Counted from the stretch's first letter, positions 32,971-46,274 are shown. The stretch is DNA of 64,000 bases from Petaurus breviceps papuanus (GCA_028583685.1 JAMXIF010000003.1:56995236-57059235), one strand, 5' to 3'. Notes: a model not told the origin generated them from the letters alone. Made by a program: numbers and translations.

Positions 32971-33739
32971 GTAATCATCAATTACTCATTATCTAAACAC
33001 ACAACTGCTCAAGGAGTACAGGTAGGAGATGTATTGTAGTGATCACTCAGACTCTTACAACAGAGAAGACAGAACTGTGGTTTTAATAGATCACTAGGGA
33101 AACAGAGGTCTTCCATGCCAAATCAACATACACAGCCATTTGTCCTTTCTAGGAGGTACAAATATCTCATGAGGGGCTCTTGTCCCATTGCATTGTTTTA
33201 AAGTAGGTAGCATGATAACTTATACTCATTAGGTATAAAATAATTGCTTATTGACTTAGTTCAAAAGAAAAAAAAAAGAAAATGCTGTAGAATCATATCA
33301 TGCCCCATGTATATATGACTCAATGAATATTCCTCTCTTAGGCAAAGGCCCATGAAGAAGACAAAAGTGCTTTCCGTATCCTTTTCCCACACCTCATGCT
33401 CACCTAAACTATAACTCCTGCTCCTGGATCTGGGGTACTTAGTTAATCAATTTAAAAAAAAAACATACATTTTATAACTTTCATTATAATTAGTTTGTTT
33501 TAATACTATAATTTGTATTTTATGCATTTTTTCTGCCAGAGTCCATAACACAGAAAAAAAAAAGTTCACAGCCACAGTCATTGACAGAGAATTTTCTACA
33601 AATTAGTCCATCTCTAAAAACATTAAAACTTAGACTTTTAAGGCAATTGGAAACAAGTACTTAGGTTGTGTTGCATTGTGAATATAAGGCCAGCCCTGGA
33701 GATACAAAAAACTGGATTTAAATCCTGAGGGTCTTACCT
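32971..33739. other. No recognised feature
   Basis: No gene or full repeat is seen. 'ggccagccctggagatacaa' near 33690 may be a tiny SINE scrap. Confidence 0.4.
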
Positions 33740-33925
33740 CTAAAATAGCAAGGCACCTCAGAGACCATCTAATGAAAGTTTCTCTTTTCTGTAGATGTGT
33801 AAACCAGGGCCAACAGATCAGAGATTATTTGCCTAAGGACATAGAAGCAGAAAATATCAGGGTTGTAATTTGAACCTGGGTCCTTTGACTCAAAAGACTA
33901 TGTTCTTTGCCAGTTTTTCACTAAA
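33740..33925 (-). repeat. MIR-related SINE
   Basis: 'aaggcacctcagagaccatc', 'tgtagatgtgtaaaccaggg', 'atttgcctaaggacatagaa' and 'tttgaacctgggtcctttga' follow the same order as the copy at 32795-32970. Confidence 0.7.
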
Positions 33926-34074
33926 AAAATTTTCCCTGAAAGTTCTCTGCATCGTTGTCTGAAATACTTCCTTCCCCTATGTGCACAAAAGTAAACATAT
34001 ACATTTGCGTTTATATGAATATATATGAGAATTGATTTTATATAGATTTATAAATGCACAATAGTAATTATCAT

Positions 34075-34300
34075 GACAGCTAACATTCATACCTTGCTTA
34101 AAGGTTCACAAAACATTGCATATGTTACATTATTTGATTTTTGAAACAACCCTATCAATTGGGGGATATGATTATCAGCATTTTACATAAGGAACTAAAG
34201 CTCTGAGAATTAAATTATTTGTTCAAAGCCACATGACTAGTACAAATCAGAACCAGGATTAGAAGCAAGGTCATCCCATCTCCAAGACTATGACTTTAGC
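34075..34300 (-). repeat. MIR CORE-SINE
   Basis: 'cagctaacattcataccttg', 'ggttcacaaaacattgcata', 'aacaaccctatcaattgggg', 'cattttacataaggaactaa' and 'cagaaccaggattagaagca' are the reverse of MIR. Confidence 0.8.
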
Positions 34301-36029
34301 TATATATAAATATGTGTGTGTGTGTATTCATAGATCTCAAAAGCTATGCATAGGTTAAATATTTTATTTTGGTAGAGGCAAATGTCATCATAATACAAAT
34401 ACTTTAAAATTAGATTTTTCATATCATAATACATGGTCAAGGATGCTCTCAGCATGTCTGCCAATTATAGTAATTTTGAAACATTTGAGAATTCAGTTAC
34501 TATAGTTCTTGTAGGAAGAGCTAGGAACATGGAAAAAAAAAAACTTTGCCCTTTTGGGGAATCATTAAACTTAAAAAAAAAAAAAACTTCAAGTAGCCCC
34601 CTGTGGGGATAGTTATTGGAATACCATAAAAATATTCTCTGTGGAAGACTGTAATTTTCTCAGTTGTTAGAAAAAAAAATGCTGTGATTATGACAAACAT
34701 CTCTCTTGTCCTGGCACGTGGAATGATGTTATTTTACTCCTGGCAGCAGTCTAATTCTTTAGGCCATCACAGTACAGAAGTAATTTGGAAGAGTTTGGGC
34801 TCATTTTTTGAAAAATTTATGTTAAGATGAACATCGATAGCATATATTATTCCTGAATAGAATCCACATTGTGGGAACCTATTACCATGGCAAGCACCTG
34901 TACTTAATGATGTGGGTGATTATGGTAAATTATTTGTAAAATTGTTTTGTCTTTTTACTTTGCATATTTTTTCTATAATTGATTCCCTGATCAGCTGAAG
35001 GCTTGGCTAATGTTTCCTATCATATTTTGGTAATTAAAATGCTTCATAATCTTCAAAGAATTTAACTAGGTTTCTGTTCATTTCATTTTTGTAAACACCA
35101 TATTACATAATAATTTAGAATTTTCCTGATATTTTTTACATATTTATTAGACAAAGAACAGTCCCATTTAAGCGTGACTCTATTATTGTCATGCTCATTT
35201 TGTAGACAAAATATCAAAATATATAGGGATTTTGGTAATTTAAAGACATATCCTGCTCCATTGTCCCCAGAGTTCGAGTCCCTGGTAGTTTTACAGTCGT
35301 GTAAGTTTGTGGTTTGCTTATTCGTTTTTTCATGACAAAGATTCTAAATTTTATTTACATGGACTTGGCCAAAATAGAATGGGGAACCTATACTGTACCA
35401 TCATGGTCTCTAACACTATATCAAAAAGTGTCTTTCATCACCTTCTCCTTCAAATATGTTTTGTTCTGTTTTGTTTTTCTGGCATAAAGGAAAAAGGGAG
35501 GGGGAAATGAACACAGAGGTAATAAAGGCATAGGATCAGGGTCCAGAGACTCAAGACCCCCAATACTCTTCTATCCTATGATCTCAAAGCACTTACCAAT
35601 ATTCAGGGGTTTGAGGGCCAGGGGATAGTTAGGTGATATCCCTGTCCCCTTTTTAAAGAGGTATGCTCATTGTTATTCAGCATCAAGACTTGTGCATGCC
35701 AGCTACTTCCTTTCCACCCCTAAACCAGCAAACCCCCATTCTCTTTGGGGTACATGGATCTGTTACTAGAATATAGGACTCTGACTCTGGTGACATCCCT
35801 GAGGGGCAGGGAAAAATATTAGCACTTTCTGGAACAAACCCTGGTTCCCAGGGGTGGGTCAAAGGCACTGTTCACATGAGACCTAGACAAGCACCTTGTG
35901 GTCTTGAGCCAGTGAAAAATGTTTTTATGACTATGTGGGAAGAGTAATAGAGGGTAAGTAAAGGGGAGGGTTACAAACATTTTGTGCTGGGGCATTAAGT
36001 AGTCAACAGCAACCTCTGTGGATATTAAG
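34301..36029. other. Repeat-poor interval, no gene
   Basis: Apart from a short (TG)n near 34314-34325 and A-runs near 34532 and 34574, nothing is recognised. The piece from about 34670 to 35060 is free of visible repeats and rich in homeodomain-like ATTA cores. That could mean a conserved regulatory element, but sequence alone cannot show it. Confidence 0.4.
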
Positions 36030-36040
36030 AATTACCCTCT

Positions 36041-36193
36041 CAGGGAGGCCAGGTGGCTCAGCAAGTAAGAGCACCGGCTCCAGTGTCAGGATGACCTGGG
36101 GATCAAATCTGGGTTCAGATACTCAGTACCACACCCAGAAAAAACTGGCTGTGTAACCTTGAGAAAGTTACTTAACCCATATTGCTTAAAAAA
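36041..36193 (+). mobile_element. WSINE1-like SINE with perfect 11-bp duplication
   Basis: The head 'aggccaggtggctcagcaag' is followed by 'taagagcaccggctccagtg', 'gatcaaatctgggttcagat' and 'ggctgtgtaaccttgagaaa', ending in an A-tail. AATTACCCTCT flanks it at 36030-36040 and 36194-36204. Confidence 0.93.
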
Positions 36194-36204
36194 AATTACC
36201 CTCT

Positions 36205-37510
36205 GTCCCTTTTAATTCCAATCCTTAATTAATATTTGTAAGTAATTTATCCTAGGTTCAAATTTTCAACTTCATTCTAGTAAGCTAAATGTGTCCGTGA
36301 GACTACTGGCTTTTTTATAGTTTCTGACTCTTTATCCATTGTTACATGCCACCACTATTGGATATTCACTCTCTCCTGCAGAAAACTGCATTGCCTTCCA
36401 ACACTGGACCACACTCTCTATCTACAGTACTGATATCTAAAGTCTTCTCTGGCAGAAATACCCCCACTTTGTTTCTATGTCCTAGAATAGTGATCCTTTA
36501 CCCTCCCCAGACAGGCAGAAATTTCTCCTTGTGCACAAACAGTATTCAGAAAAGGATTATGTGCTGAGTGAATAGTAAAGCAGTAGGTCTTAAAGAGACT
36601 GACTGACCACTACACTTTCCCTCCTCTGTTTGTAAATATCGAAATTTCCAGCATTTCATTATGGAAAGGAAAATAAAGGTTCATTTATGAGACAGATGGG
36701 AAGTGTTTTGAGAGAGCTGTGATAAAGCAGCTGGGGTGTGGTCATAATTAGACACAAAAATATTCCACAATAAACTGAGGGGGGCTGGGGTTGAATGTCT
36801 CTTGAAAAGTTAACACAATCAATCAGGTCATCCCATGACTTGTTCCGTTAATAATAAGTTATAGAGAATATGGGAAAGAGTGGAGGCAGTCAGGGATGGA
36901 ATTGGGAAACCAAAATAAAAGGCAAAATTGCTTAAATTCTGGGTTTAGATTGTCACACCACAACTTTCTCCCCCTAGTATTTGAAGTATCTTGAACAACA
37001 AAAAGACAAGGAGTGTATAGTAACAGGAGTTATGTATTTGGAAAAGTTAGGAAGCTCTCAAAGGCACCAAACAAATTAGAGGAGGTCAGTGTGTAGGTGT
37101 GCATGTGTGGATGAGCAATTGGGAAGGGATCAACTCATGGGAAGTGATGAGAGCCCATCAATCTCTCAAAGACTCTATTATAATTCCCACACATAGCAAT
37201 CAAGGTCTGTAACTGAGCCTCTCCACTGACAAAACCCATGGCAGTAAGCTGCTCTAGCTTTCAGTGAAATCTAATCACTGGTTCTGTACCTGTGAGTTTC
37301 CTCCTTCTGCCAAAAACTGAATCATCAATTGCATCAGCTGTTGCTGAAGGTTGGTAGTGCCCCATTATGGAGAGGTACTACTGGTGTGGATGGAGAAGGG
37401 ATAGGGAACATTGGCCTGCTGCTAACCTCCTGGAGATGGAGGTGGGATCCAGGGAACTGCAAAGCCTTGGTGCCTCTGCCTACAGTGCGTGAAGCCCCTG
37501 TTAGAACTGT
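36205..37510. other. Unclassified, moderately GC-balanced DNA
   Basis: This stretch is less AT-rich than most of the window. I recognise no repeat family and no coding sequence. A 73-codon frame at 36346-36567 shows no family features. It could belong with the LTR-like block that follows. Confidence 0.35.
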
Positions 37511-37515
37511 AGTAG

Positions 37516-37609
37516 TGTAACAGTAATGGAATTTAAAGATACCCCTGTATTGGCTTGGTTTTTGGGTTGAATGTTAAAACCCAGAGTGCCTTGTAGAGAG
37601 AGAGAGAAG

Positions 37610-37666
<57 letters not shown>

Positions 37667-38775
37667 TTGCTGAGGGCCAGTTTGAGCTGCGCAGGACTTT
37701 TGAGAGCTGCCACCTGGAGCTGCCAAGGACCGAGGAGACATGGCTGTGATACTGGAACTTTGCCTGTCTGTTTTGGTGTGGTTTTGCCAGGTTCACCCAC
37801 CGGTGAAGGACAGTGCTCTTGTTGCAGAGGTCCTGGAACCTTGCTCTTGGTTCAGGAGTCCTGAGACTGTTTGCAGACAGAGAGCATATTGTGTCCACTG
37901 GTGGAGCACAGTGCTGTTGTTTTAGAGGTCCTGGAAACTTGCTGTTGGTTCAGAAGCCCTGAAGAAGGATTTTCTTGTTGTATGTTTACAGAAATCCTTG
38001 AGGAGAGTACTGCTAATGTTTTCAGGGGTCCTAGGACTGTTCTCCAGGCAAAGATTGACTTAGTGAGGACACTGGCAATGTATCTTGTGGCTTTGTTAAG
38101 CTTTGTCTCCCCAGGAACAGAGATTACTGAGAACTTGCTTCAGGCCAAGATAAAGAAGAGACCTCTCTTCGGGTAATAAATGCTGTGATGACAACTTAAC
38201 CTTGTTGTAGCTAGGGGTAGATGACCTTTGTGCTCTCTACTGCCCCTTTTGAGAAGGTCCTTTAATTAACTGATGATAATTGTAATTCAGTTGTGATACA
38301 GGGGTGGAAAACTTTTCACTCTTTTGTGCTCTGTAACTGACCAAATGAATGTACTTTGTTTATAATTGGAAACTAATCTCAATTTGAGAAGAGGGTCTTC
38401 GGGATTGAATAAATGAATGTATTTCCCAGGGGTGGAGCAGTACTTGGAAGAAGGACTTTGTGTGGAGTAGTACTTGGAAATCATTGAATTACACTTGGTC
38501 AATGCTGTATTTTGATTTTCTTTGTTCTTAATTTGTCACTGAATAAAATGGAGAGTAGCTATGCTGGTATTTTGAACCTTGAAAGTTGCCTTTGCTTGGC
38601 ATTATAAGTAGGGGCTACATAGCCCAGGAGTTGCTGGGAAGGTATACTGAATCTGGGTTTTCAGATGCTATAGAAAGACTGGGAGTTTGAGATTGAGTTG
38701 CTCCTGCACCTGGGGTCTTCCTGGCAAATAAAGAGACCTTCATCATAACCTGAGCTGTGAAGTCAGGGTTCTGGG
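37516..38775 (+). repeat. LTR-like segment, family unknown
   Basis: The segment begins TGTAACAG. It contains direct near-repeats about 97 bases apart ('aggtcctggaaccttgctct' near 37829 and 'aggtcctggaaacttgctgt' near 37926), a TATA-like 'gcattataagtagg' near 38600 and an AATAAA signal near 38727. Repeats, then TATA box, then polyadenylation signal is the order of a retroviral U3-R. I cannot find the matching 3' end, primer-binding site or partner LTR. If it is an LTR it is an old, worn fossil. Confidence 0.35.
37594..37662 (+). repeat. (GA)n microsatellite
   Basis: This is an almost pure GA repeat within the LTR-like segment. Charged or Ser/Leu-rich frames across it on either strand are artefacts of the repeat. 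Confidence 0.97.
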
Positions 38776-39780
38776 CAAGGGTCTGCTTCATACTTAATAT
38801 GTATGGGGCTGAAACTATGTTTTGCCTAAACTGGGATTCTTGGAGATTTGCTCTAAAAGTCCCTGCATCTCAGGGCTATTATATCCTTACTGCAGACTAT
38901 CTACAGCAATCGCAAAAGGAGACTGTGGGTGCCATGGACTTGGCTGGTTCTCCTCAGTAGGCTGTAGGGGCTGAAAGGTTCAAGTGGTTGAGGAGTGACA
39001 CCTAGTTCTCAGTCCAGAGAGCTTCCAAGGATCCCAGGGTGGAGCTACTGTCAGAGTTTCCCACCAGTGATGACAAGAGATTGTTGCCAAAATTCGATAA
39101 CAGCACTGAACAAGGTTTCATGGATATCTAAAAGCATGTGGCACAAGGCACTATATCCCCCAGGAATGCTCTCTAGGTTAATCAGGACTGGGTTCTTGTT
39201 GTAATTAACCTCTTAAATTATATAGGGGTTTTATCTGTTTCCATGTACTGCCTCTGGGTTATTGAGCACGCTTCTCTCCATAACTTGCTACATTTTTGGT
39301 TTGGCCATGATAATGTTGTGCATCAGGGCTGGACATCCTATCTTGGACAAGGGAGCTCTCCATGATCTGGGATAACACCTCAGATTTGAAAATCAGCTGT
39401 CTCTGCATCTGCTGCTTTAATTGGCAGAGCCAAGGCCTAGGCTGCCCAAGCCTAGCATGCCCTAAAGCCAGAGAGTATGGAAGGGTGCAGGATCATGAGG
39501 AAGTCCATTTCCAGACCTAGGGCTAAACCACCTCTAGCAGCATCAGGACCAGTGCTGGTTGATGTGCATAACTGAGCAGGGGCAGTAGTCCAGCTTCCCA
39601 GACACACAGGGCCTTTGTTCAAACAATGCAAGACATTTTTCTCACAGTTACCATAATTAAATTTTCATTACAAGTTAGACATTGGCACCATAACTGAATA
39701 CAAAAAGATCCAAAATTGAGTCACAAGATGGAATCAGTGTGGTTCACTCATCAATTCCCTGAATCCTCTCAATTTTATAA
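38776..39780. other. Unclassified, less AT-rich DNA
   Basis: No gene, RNA or known repeat could be recognised. Base composition resembles the LTR-like segment before it, so it may be the interior of an unrecognised element. Frames of 64-69 codons are unremarkable. Confidence 0.35.
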
Positions 39781-39786
39781 TTACTG

Positions 39787-39850
39787 TTGTTCATTGTTCA
39801 TTGTTCAGACATCCTTGACTCTGAATTCATGTGTTTGGGATATGACTTAA
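39787..39850 (-). repeat. RTE-type 3' tail
   Basis: 'gttgttcattgttcattgtt' then 'cagacatccttgactctgaa' is the reverse of the RTE/SINE tail also seen at 29015 and 32522. The body it belongs to is not clear. Confidence 0.6.
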
Positions 39851-40654
<804 letters not shown>

Positions 40655-40785
40655 CCCCATTATATCATCAGCTATCTGAAGGCAGGGACTATTTTTTTCT
40701 TGTCTCTTTTTATATTCCTAGTGCTTAGGAAATTTTTTGGCATATGGTAGGTGCTTAATGAAAGTTGATTGATTGATATACTTCC
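40655..40785 (+). repeat. L2-like 3' end
   Basis: 'tatctgaaggcagggactat', 'ttatattcctagtgcttagg' and 'gcatatggtaggtgcttaat' followed by GATT repeats are the L2 3'-terminal order. Confidence 0.75.
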
Positions 40786-40889
40786 CCTCAATCTTCCAGT
40801 GTATTTCTTTTCCTCTCATTTTCAGTTTTTGCTCTTAAGATCTTCAAGAAATAACAGAACCATTCATAGGCCTGTCTAATTGGACTCCC

Positions 40890-41990
40890 ACTACGTTCCC
40901 TGATTATATTAAGGTACAAAGGGATAAGTGTATCATCTCTTCTTTTTAGAATGCTACTTGATTAGTACTTTATCATCTTCATTAATATGTGCCTTTTTAT
41001 ATTTCTCTTTGCTCCTATGTTTGAACAATAATTTTTAAGGGATCTCTAGTCTTTTAATCAGAATATTTGGAAGTCATCTATTTCAAAAATCCATATTTTC
41101 CTCTATAGCAATATGTTCAGTATTACTCTGTAAATTGTTTTGATTATAAGCACAAGTCCATTACCTTGTGGCAAGTTACAAGTTCTCTACTCCTTAATAG
41201 TAGTGACAGTTAAATTATGAATGATCCTAACTTTATCTCTTTAGTACTTGAATTCTTTCTTTCTGACTTCTTGTATTATTTTTCTTTTACCTAGAAAATC
41301 TAGATTTTGGCTATAATGTACCAGAGAGTTTTTATTTTGTGGTTTCGTTAGAGAAATGATTGATAGATTGTTTATATTTCTACTTTGCCCTCTGGTTCTA
41401 TAAATATTTGAGCAATTTTTTTAAGATTAAAAAAATGAGATACTTTTTTTGTTCATGTATTCAAATAGCAAAATTCTTAATTTTTCTCCTCTGTTTTCCA
41501 AGTCAGTTGTTATAGCAAAGAAGTAGTCTTTTTCAGCTAGTAAACTTCCTTATAATATTTCTTATTGTTTCATGTCAAATTGGTATTGGATTTGATCTAT
41601 TATAATTTTCAGGTAGAATTTTGCTTGGATAAACTTGCATACCTCTTGTGACAAGCCATTAATAATCTTTTCAGTTCTTTTAAACATAGCTCCCATTTCT
41701 TTTTCATTTTTCCCTCAATTTTATCTCATTTTATATAAATTTAAATATATGTATACATAATAGCTCTTTATAGTGTAATGATTTTATTGTTCTAGTTTCT
41801 TTGCCAATTTTTACACCCTACTTCAAGACTGAAGACTTGATATTAGAGTTTGACTCTGTGTCTCTTCTATGGAGAAGAGTTGGTTTGATCCTGTTGCTGC
41901 TTTGGGGAGGTGGGGATATTGAGTGTTGTGTTAAACCAAGATGTCAGGGACAGCTCAATGATACTGAAGAGGTCTGATGCAGGGAAAAGT
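40890..41990 (-). mobile_element. Old L1 fragment: ORF1 and 5'UTR
   Basis: The reverse of L1 ORF1 is readable though worn: 'ggaagtcatctatttcaaaa', 'tagattttggctataatgta', 'ttctactttgccctctggtt', 'ctgttttccaagtcagttgt' and 'aaaccaagatgtcagggaca' at the 5' side. It is more diverged than the ORF1 copies at 18730, 21040 and 63135. Confidence 0.65.
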
Positions 41991-41997
41991 CTAACTG

Positions 41998-42021
41998 CAC
42001 ACACACGCACACACACACATT
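41998..42021. repeat. (CA)n short microsatellite
   Basis: A short ACAC run with one G interruption. Confidence 0.85.
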
Positions 42022-42289
42022 CTTACAAAATTTATTCAACCTACATGACTATCTTTTTTTTTTACTTTTTTCTATTCTAGTGATACCAGAATCATCAAAA
42101 AGTCTAAATCTTTACTCTCTTTTCAGAAGTTTTTCCTAGTATCAACTCTAAATCTTACTCCCTGAAACTTCTGCCCATTATTTCTCCTTATGCTAATTTT
42201 GCTCAGTGTCACTTCATAGAAATCTTTTCTTCTTTTTTCTTAATTCCTCATATTAATCTCTCATTTTCCTAAGCCTAATAATATTGCCT
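42022..42289. other. No recognised feature
   Basis: An AT-rich stretch without an identifiable element. Confidence 0.4.
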
Positions 42290-42430
42290 TATACTTATAT
42301 AAATAATTTATTCAGTCATTCTTCGATTGTTAAAGAAACACTTTCTTTCCAATACTTGAAACCCATAAATGCTGTTATGAATATATCAGTCCATATGCCC
42401 AGGAATGGTAACACTAGATCAAACCATGTA
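42290..42430 (-). mobile_element. Short old L1 ORF2 C-terminal scrap
   Basis: 'tttattcagtcattcttcga', 'ttccaatacttgaaacccat', 'aatgctgttatgaatatatc' and 'ggtaacactagatcaaacca' weakly follow the reverse of the L1 3' region. Confidence 0.5.
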
Positions 42431-42479
42431 AATAGTTTCAATTTTTTTTTTTTTGTGATCTGAGTCAGCAGAACGTGGA

Positions 42480-42665
42480 ACCATTAATGCACAGAAGTTT
42501 CAAGGAGGAAGATTTAAGGAGGATGCAAGGAAAAAACTTCCTAACAATTAGAACTACCTCATAGTGGAAATGCATGTGTGGGGAGGTAGTGAGTTTCTTC
42601 TCACTTCTCACTATTTCTAATGGAGTTTGGGTGATTACTGTAGATAGAATTCGTGATCAGGTATA
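42480..42665 (+). repeat. CR1/L3-clade LINE 3' end
   Basis: 'ggatgcaaggaaaaaacttc', 'ctaacaattagaactacctc', 'atagtggaaatgcatgtgtg' and 'gggaggtagtgagtttcttc' match the same family as 20700-20910. Confidence 0.65.
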
Positions 42666-42669
42666 GTGT

Positions 42670-42800
42670 GCATTAATCACTATTGGTGGTGCTTGAGGAC
42701 AGAAACCATTTCATTTTTTTGTCTGTTTTTGTATTGCTTGAACAATGTTTAACACATTGCAGTTGTTTAATAAAGGCTTGTTGATAAATTTATTACTGGT
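42670..42800 (+). repeat. L2-like 3' end
   Basis: 'gcttgaggacagaaaccatt', 'gtctgtttttgtattgcttg' and 'gttgtttaataaaggcttgt' follow the L2-like 3' terminus order. Confidence 0.7.
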
Positions 42801-42824
42801 AATAGATTAATTTATAGGACATCT

Positions 42825-43000
42825 TAAGATTTATAAAGTGAGGTACATGTAATTTCTTATTTGTTACTGAAAGAAATCATGTAATATATGAAAGACCTTC
42901 TTAATCTTATATTATAGATGCAGAAATGTAAGTTCAGAAAGTTTTCCAATATTTAACCATGTCCATGGAGTCAATAAGTGTCAAAGATGAGAATTGAAAT
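42825..43000 (-). repeat. MIR CORE-SINE
   Basis: 'atagatgcagaaatgtaagt', 'tcagaaagttttccaatatt' and 'gtgtcaaagatgagaattga' are the reverse of MIR with heavy decay. Confidence 0.6.
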
Positions 43001-43761
43001 ATCAAATAAAGCATTTATGCTGCTAGACCATAAAGCCTCTGTCCTCTCTTATGTGCAAGGTACTCTGAGATATCAGAGGTACGGTTTTTGGCTTTATGAT
43101 AATCGCTATCTATCTGGACATAAAGGCATGGCGATTTATGAAATAACATTACTAAATGAAGACTACTTACAACTTGTGTTATACAGATTCAAAAGAGGGG
43201 ACAATGATGATATTTGGAAGGGGATATCTGAGAATGCTATGCAGAGATATTAAAATTTGCCTTCATCTTCAAAGAATGGATAGGACATTAATAAGGTGGA
43301 AGGAAGGTAAGGGGAAAAGACAGAAACAAAGACACAATGATATGAATCAGATGAAGTAACATGCTATGCTTGGAGAAATGACCAGACCAATTTTGCAGAA
43401 GAATGAGCTTTGTGTAGGGAGAAATGCAAAAAAATTTGGAAAATTTTTAAGTTCAGATCTGAATCAATTTATTCTAGATTAAAATTCTGGAAACTTTAGT
43501 GGATTTGTGATACTTATCGTAACATACATTCTATCCAGAGATGCAGATTATCACCTCACTTTGCCTTCTCATTCTATATCAGATGTTCTTGGGGGATCCC
43601 AGGAGACATATGGATATATTTTAAGGGATTCATGAATTTTATTACATTCTTATTTTCGTTAACAACTACTGAAATTTAGCCTTTTTCAATTATGAAAGTT
43701 GGCAAGAAATATTGTGAGAAGTAGTGCAACATGTTTTGCAAGACCGTCAAAGCGATCCAGG
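43001..43761. other. Unrecognised; possible old DNA element
   Basis: A 91-codon frame at 42978-43253 starts inside a MIR and has no family resemblance. At about 43575-43735, 'gggggatcccaggagacata' followed by 'acaactactgaaatttagcc' recalls an old interspersed repeat that I cannot name with confidence. Confidence 0.35.
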
Positions 43762-43762
43762 A

Positions 43763-43779
43763 CAGAGAGACAGAGAGAC

Positions 43780-43826
<47 letters not shown>
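43763..43826 (+). repeat. (GA)n microsatellite
   Basis: GACAGAGA variants pass into a pure GA repeat. Confidence 0.97.
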
Positions 43827-44029
43827 ATGGCATATAGATTAGTCTTACAAATACCTTAATGTAAGTCCTAGGTAAACAATTCACACAAAACTCTTATTTA
43901 TTTATTTATTTTGTATTTCAGGGATACCAACGTAGAATTCAGGCTGATTATGTTGTCTGTGCCCATTTCATCCTACAAAACAGGTCTACTTCCTATTCTA
44001 TTAACACTATATTGAATGGTGGAATAGAG
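43827..44029. other. No recognised feature
   Basis: Short AT-rich spacer with a TTATTTAT run near 43895. Confidence 0.4.
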
Positions 44030-44210
44030 TTGTGATGGAAAGTATGCTGCATTTGGAATAATAAGATTGAATTTGGGTGCTGCTTCTGTCACTGCTTATC
44101 TACGTGAATTCACATAAATCATTTCACCTCAGTTTTTTTTTAATCTACAAAATGAAGGTCTTAGACTAGATGACCTCTCAGGTAATTTTCCAACACTAAA
44201 TCTATGAGTT
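44030..44210 (+). repeat. MIR-family SINE (marsupial type)
   Basis: 'gtgatggaaagtatgctgca', 'gcttctgtcactgcttatct', 'aatcatttcacctcagtttt' and 'cttagactagatgacctctc' followed by 'ctaaatctatgagtt' form an almost full copy. Confidence 0.8.
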
Positions 44211-46270
44211 TATATTTTTCATTGCATTTCTCATGCAAAAGTCATGATTGGAAATGTGTCATAGTGGATTTATACAAACCATACAAGATTCTATATTTTT
44301 CTTAAATCCAATTGTAATTCTTCCAGAACAGTGGTTTTCCAATGTTGTAGCAATGTTACCTTAGCAGAATATATGAATTAACTGGATGATCTTTTGTTTC
44401 AAAGTTAGAAAGTTTGAATCATCTTAACGATAAACCCATTTCTGAAATGCAATCCAGCTTCAACTTCTTCTTGGTCTGGGCACAATCTATTGTGAATTTG
44501 AAGTACCAACTCTAGTCACATGCATTTTTCAAGTAGTTTATGGCTAACTTTATGGTTTGTATATCATAATCCTTAGAAATATAAATATTTTTCTTTCACT
44601 TTGTTCATTCAGTGAGAATAATTAGTTTGATCTTGCATTATTGTGGCTGACACAATACTAACCCAAAATATTCATATTTTAAAACCACAGTAAACTAAGA
44701 ATGCCCTGTACCAAAAAGAAATATTTTGGGGACACAATAAGAAACACAGAGTGGTCTAAAAACCAGATTCTCATCCAATAAGAATTTCTGTTTACATTCT
44801 CTTTTCTATATCTCTCTGACAGCTTGACTTGTTGAATGGATGCCAAGGCAATGCATGATTTGCTCCAGCAGACATTTTCTGAATCAGGTGATATTGAAGT
44901 GCAATGTGTAGCAAGAATAAAAAAAGATGACTACAGAGAGATGATTTTTGAGGTCTAGTAATTTGGAAAATATTTTAAGGGTATGTTTGCATAGGTTGTG
45001 GTTTAACACTTTATTTTGAAATATTTCCAATGACACCATTTTTACTCACCTAGTTCTATTTAGTTTATTTCTAGGTTCTATATAAGGCTTCCAAAATTAA
45101 TTCGTGAAAAATTTGATATACATGATTAATCCATTGCATAGGGAAGAATAATAAATAAATAACTGAATCAAGATTCTTTTGGGGCTTTATGACAGTGTTA
45201 ACATTATAGAACCATTGACTTTGTCAGAAACTTTGTTATAAAATCTAAGCTGTGTGGATATTCAAATACATTGTTATTTGCTCATTAGATGAATACCTTA
45301 AACAAATGTTTAATTGACAATTGAATACATTCCTAATGTTCTTTGTGCTTGCTTCCTTCAGATGTGTCAGTACTTCATCTCTCTCCATGCATCATTTGTG
45401 TCTACATGATACATTTAGAAATTATGAACATATAATTACCAAGTAATTTTATTTATGTTTAATCACAGAAGGCTAGTTCCAGTCTGCAGAGTAGCTCAAA
45501 ATATAACTATTACAATTTCTAACCCCCCCCACCCCAAACCAATCGTTATTAGCTGCCTCTTATGTCTTTCTTTATATCCATTAATATCAGTTATTATTTG
45601 ACTTTATGTCTTGGATGTCTCTAGTTTGGATTGCAAAGTACTCTGGTTAGATGGTATTTTGAAAAGCAAACCATCTTTCTTTCTCATTGTAATTATTATT
45701 CATTGTTATTAAAGACATTAAAATGAAGCCTATCATTTTCAGATGTAAAAGATTATTTTCTGTTACATTAAATATATGTATTCATTACTAAAGTTTGAAT
45801 ATGCATTCAAGTAACTGCTTGTAGGAAGATTACATTACTAGATGTTTGCTAGAATAGCTTTTTCATAAGTAGACAGGTCAAAAATATTGGGTGAAAGGAT
45901 TCTTTTCTTTCCCAAATATACTTTTCCCAACTGATAGGAATATTGAGTACCTCAGCTGTTCACAATAATATTTTTTTCTGGTAACATGTTGTTGTTATTA
46001 ATACTGCTTTCATTGCCTATTTTACATAGCATTGGCTAGATTAAAAATTTAAATATTGTTTAAGTGTTTATGCAATATGTATACTTGCATGTATACAAGA
46101 ATAAACAGAAAAATATGCATGTATACATACACACACATTATTATATTTATATACATATGTATTTATACAGATTTGTCAGTGACTCAATTTCCTGTTTAAG
46201 TCAATTTTTATTGTGTATTAATCCCTTATACCAGACAGCATTAAAACAATGATTCAATTTTCAAAAAAAA
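44211..46270. other. No recognised feature
   Basis: About 2 kb of AT-rich, repeat-poor DNA. A C-run lies near 45525 and a TA/CA-rich stretch at about 46070-46170. I see no exon-like frame. Confidence 0.45.
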
Positions 46271-46274
46271 ATTT

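Noticed and set aside
37501-37898. Frames of 97-121 codons rich in Arg/Glu or Ser/Leu
   Set aside because: They are created by the (GA)n repeat at 37594-37662.
42978-43253. A 91-codon frame as a possible small gene
   Set aside because: It starts within a MIR fragment and has no family resemblance, splice context or conserved start.
43750-43830. A CRISPR-like or other patterned array
   Set aside because: The repeats are dinucleotide microsatellites without spacers. No repeat-spacer array occurs anywhere in the window.
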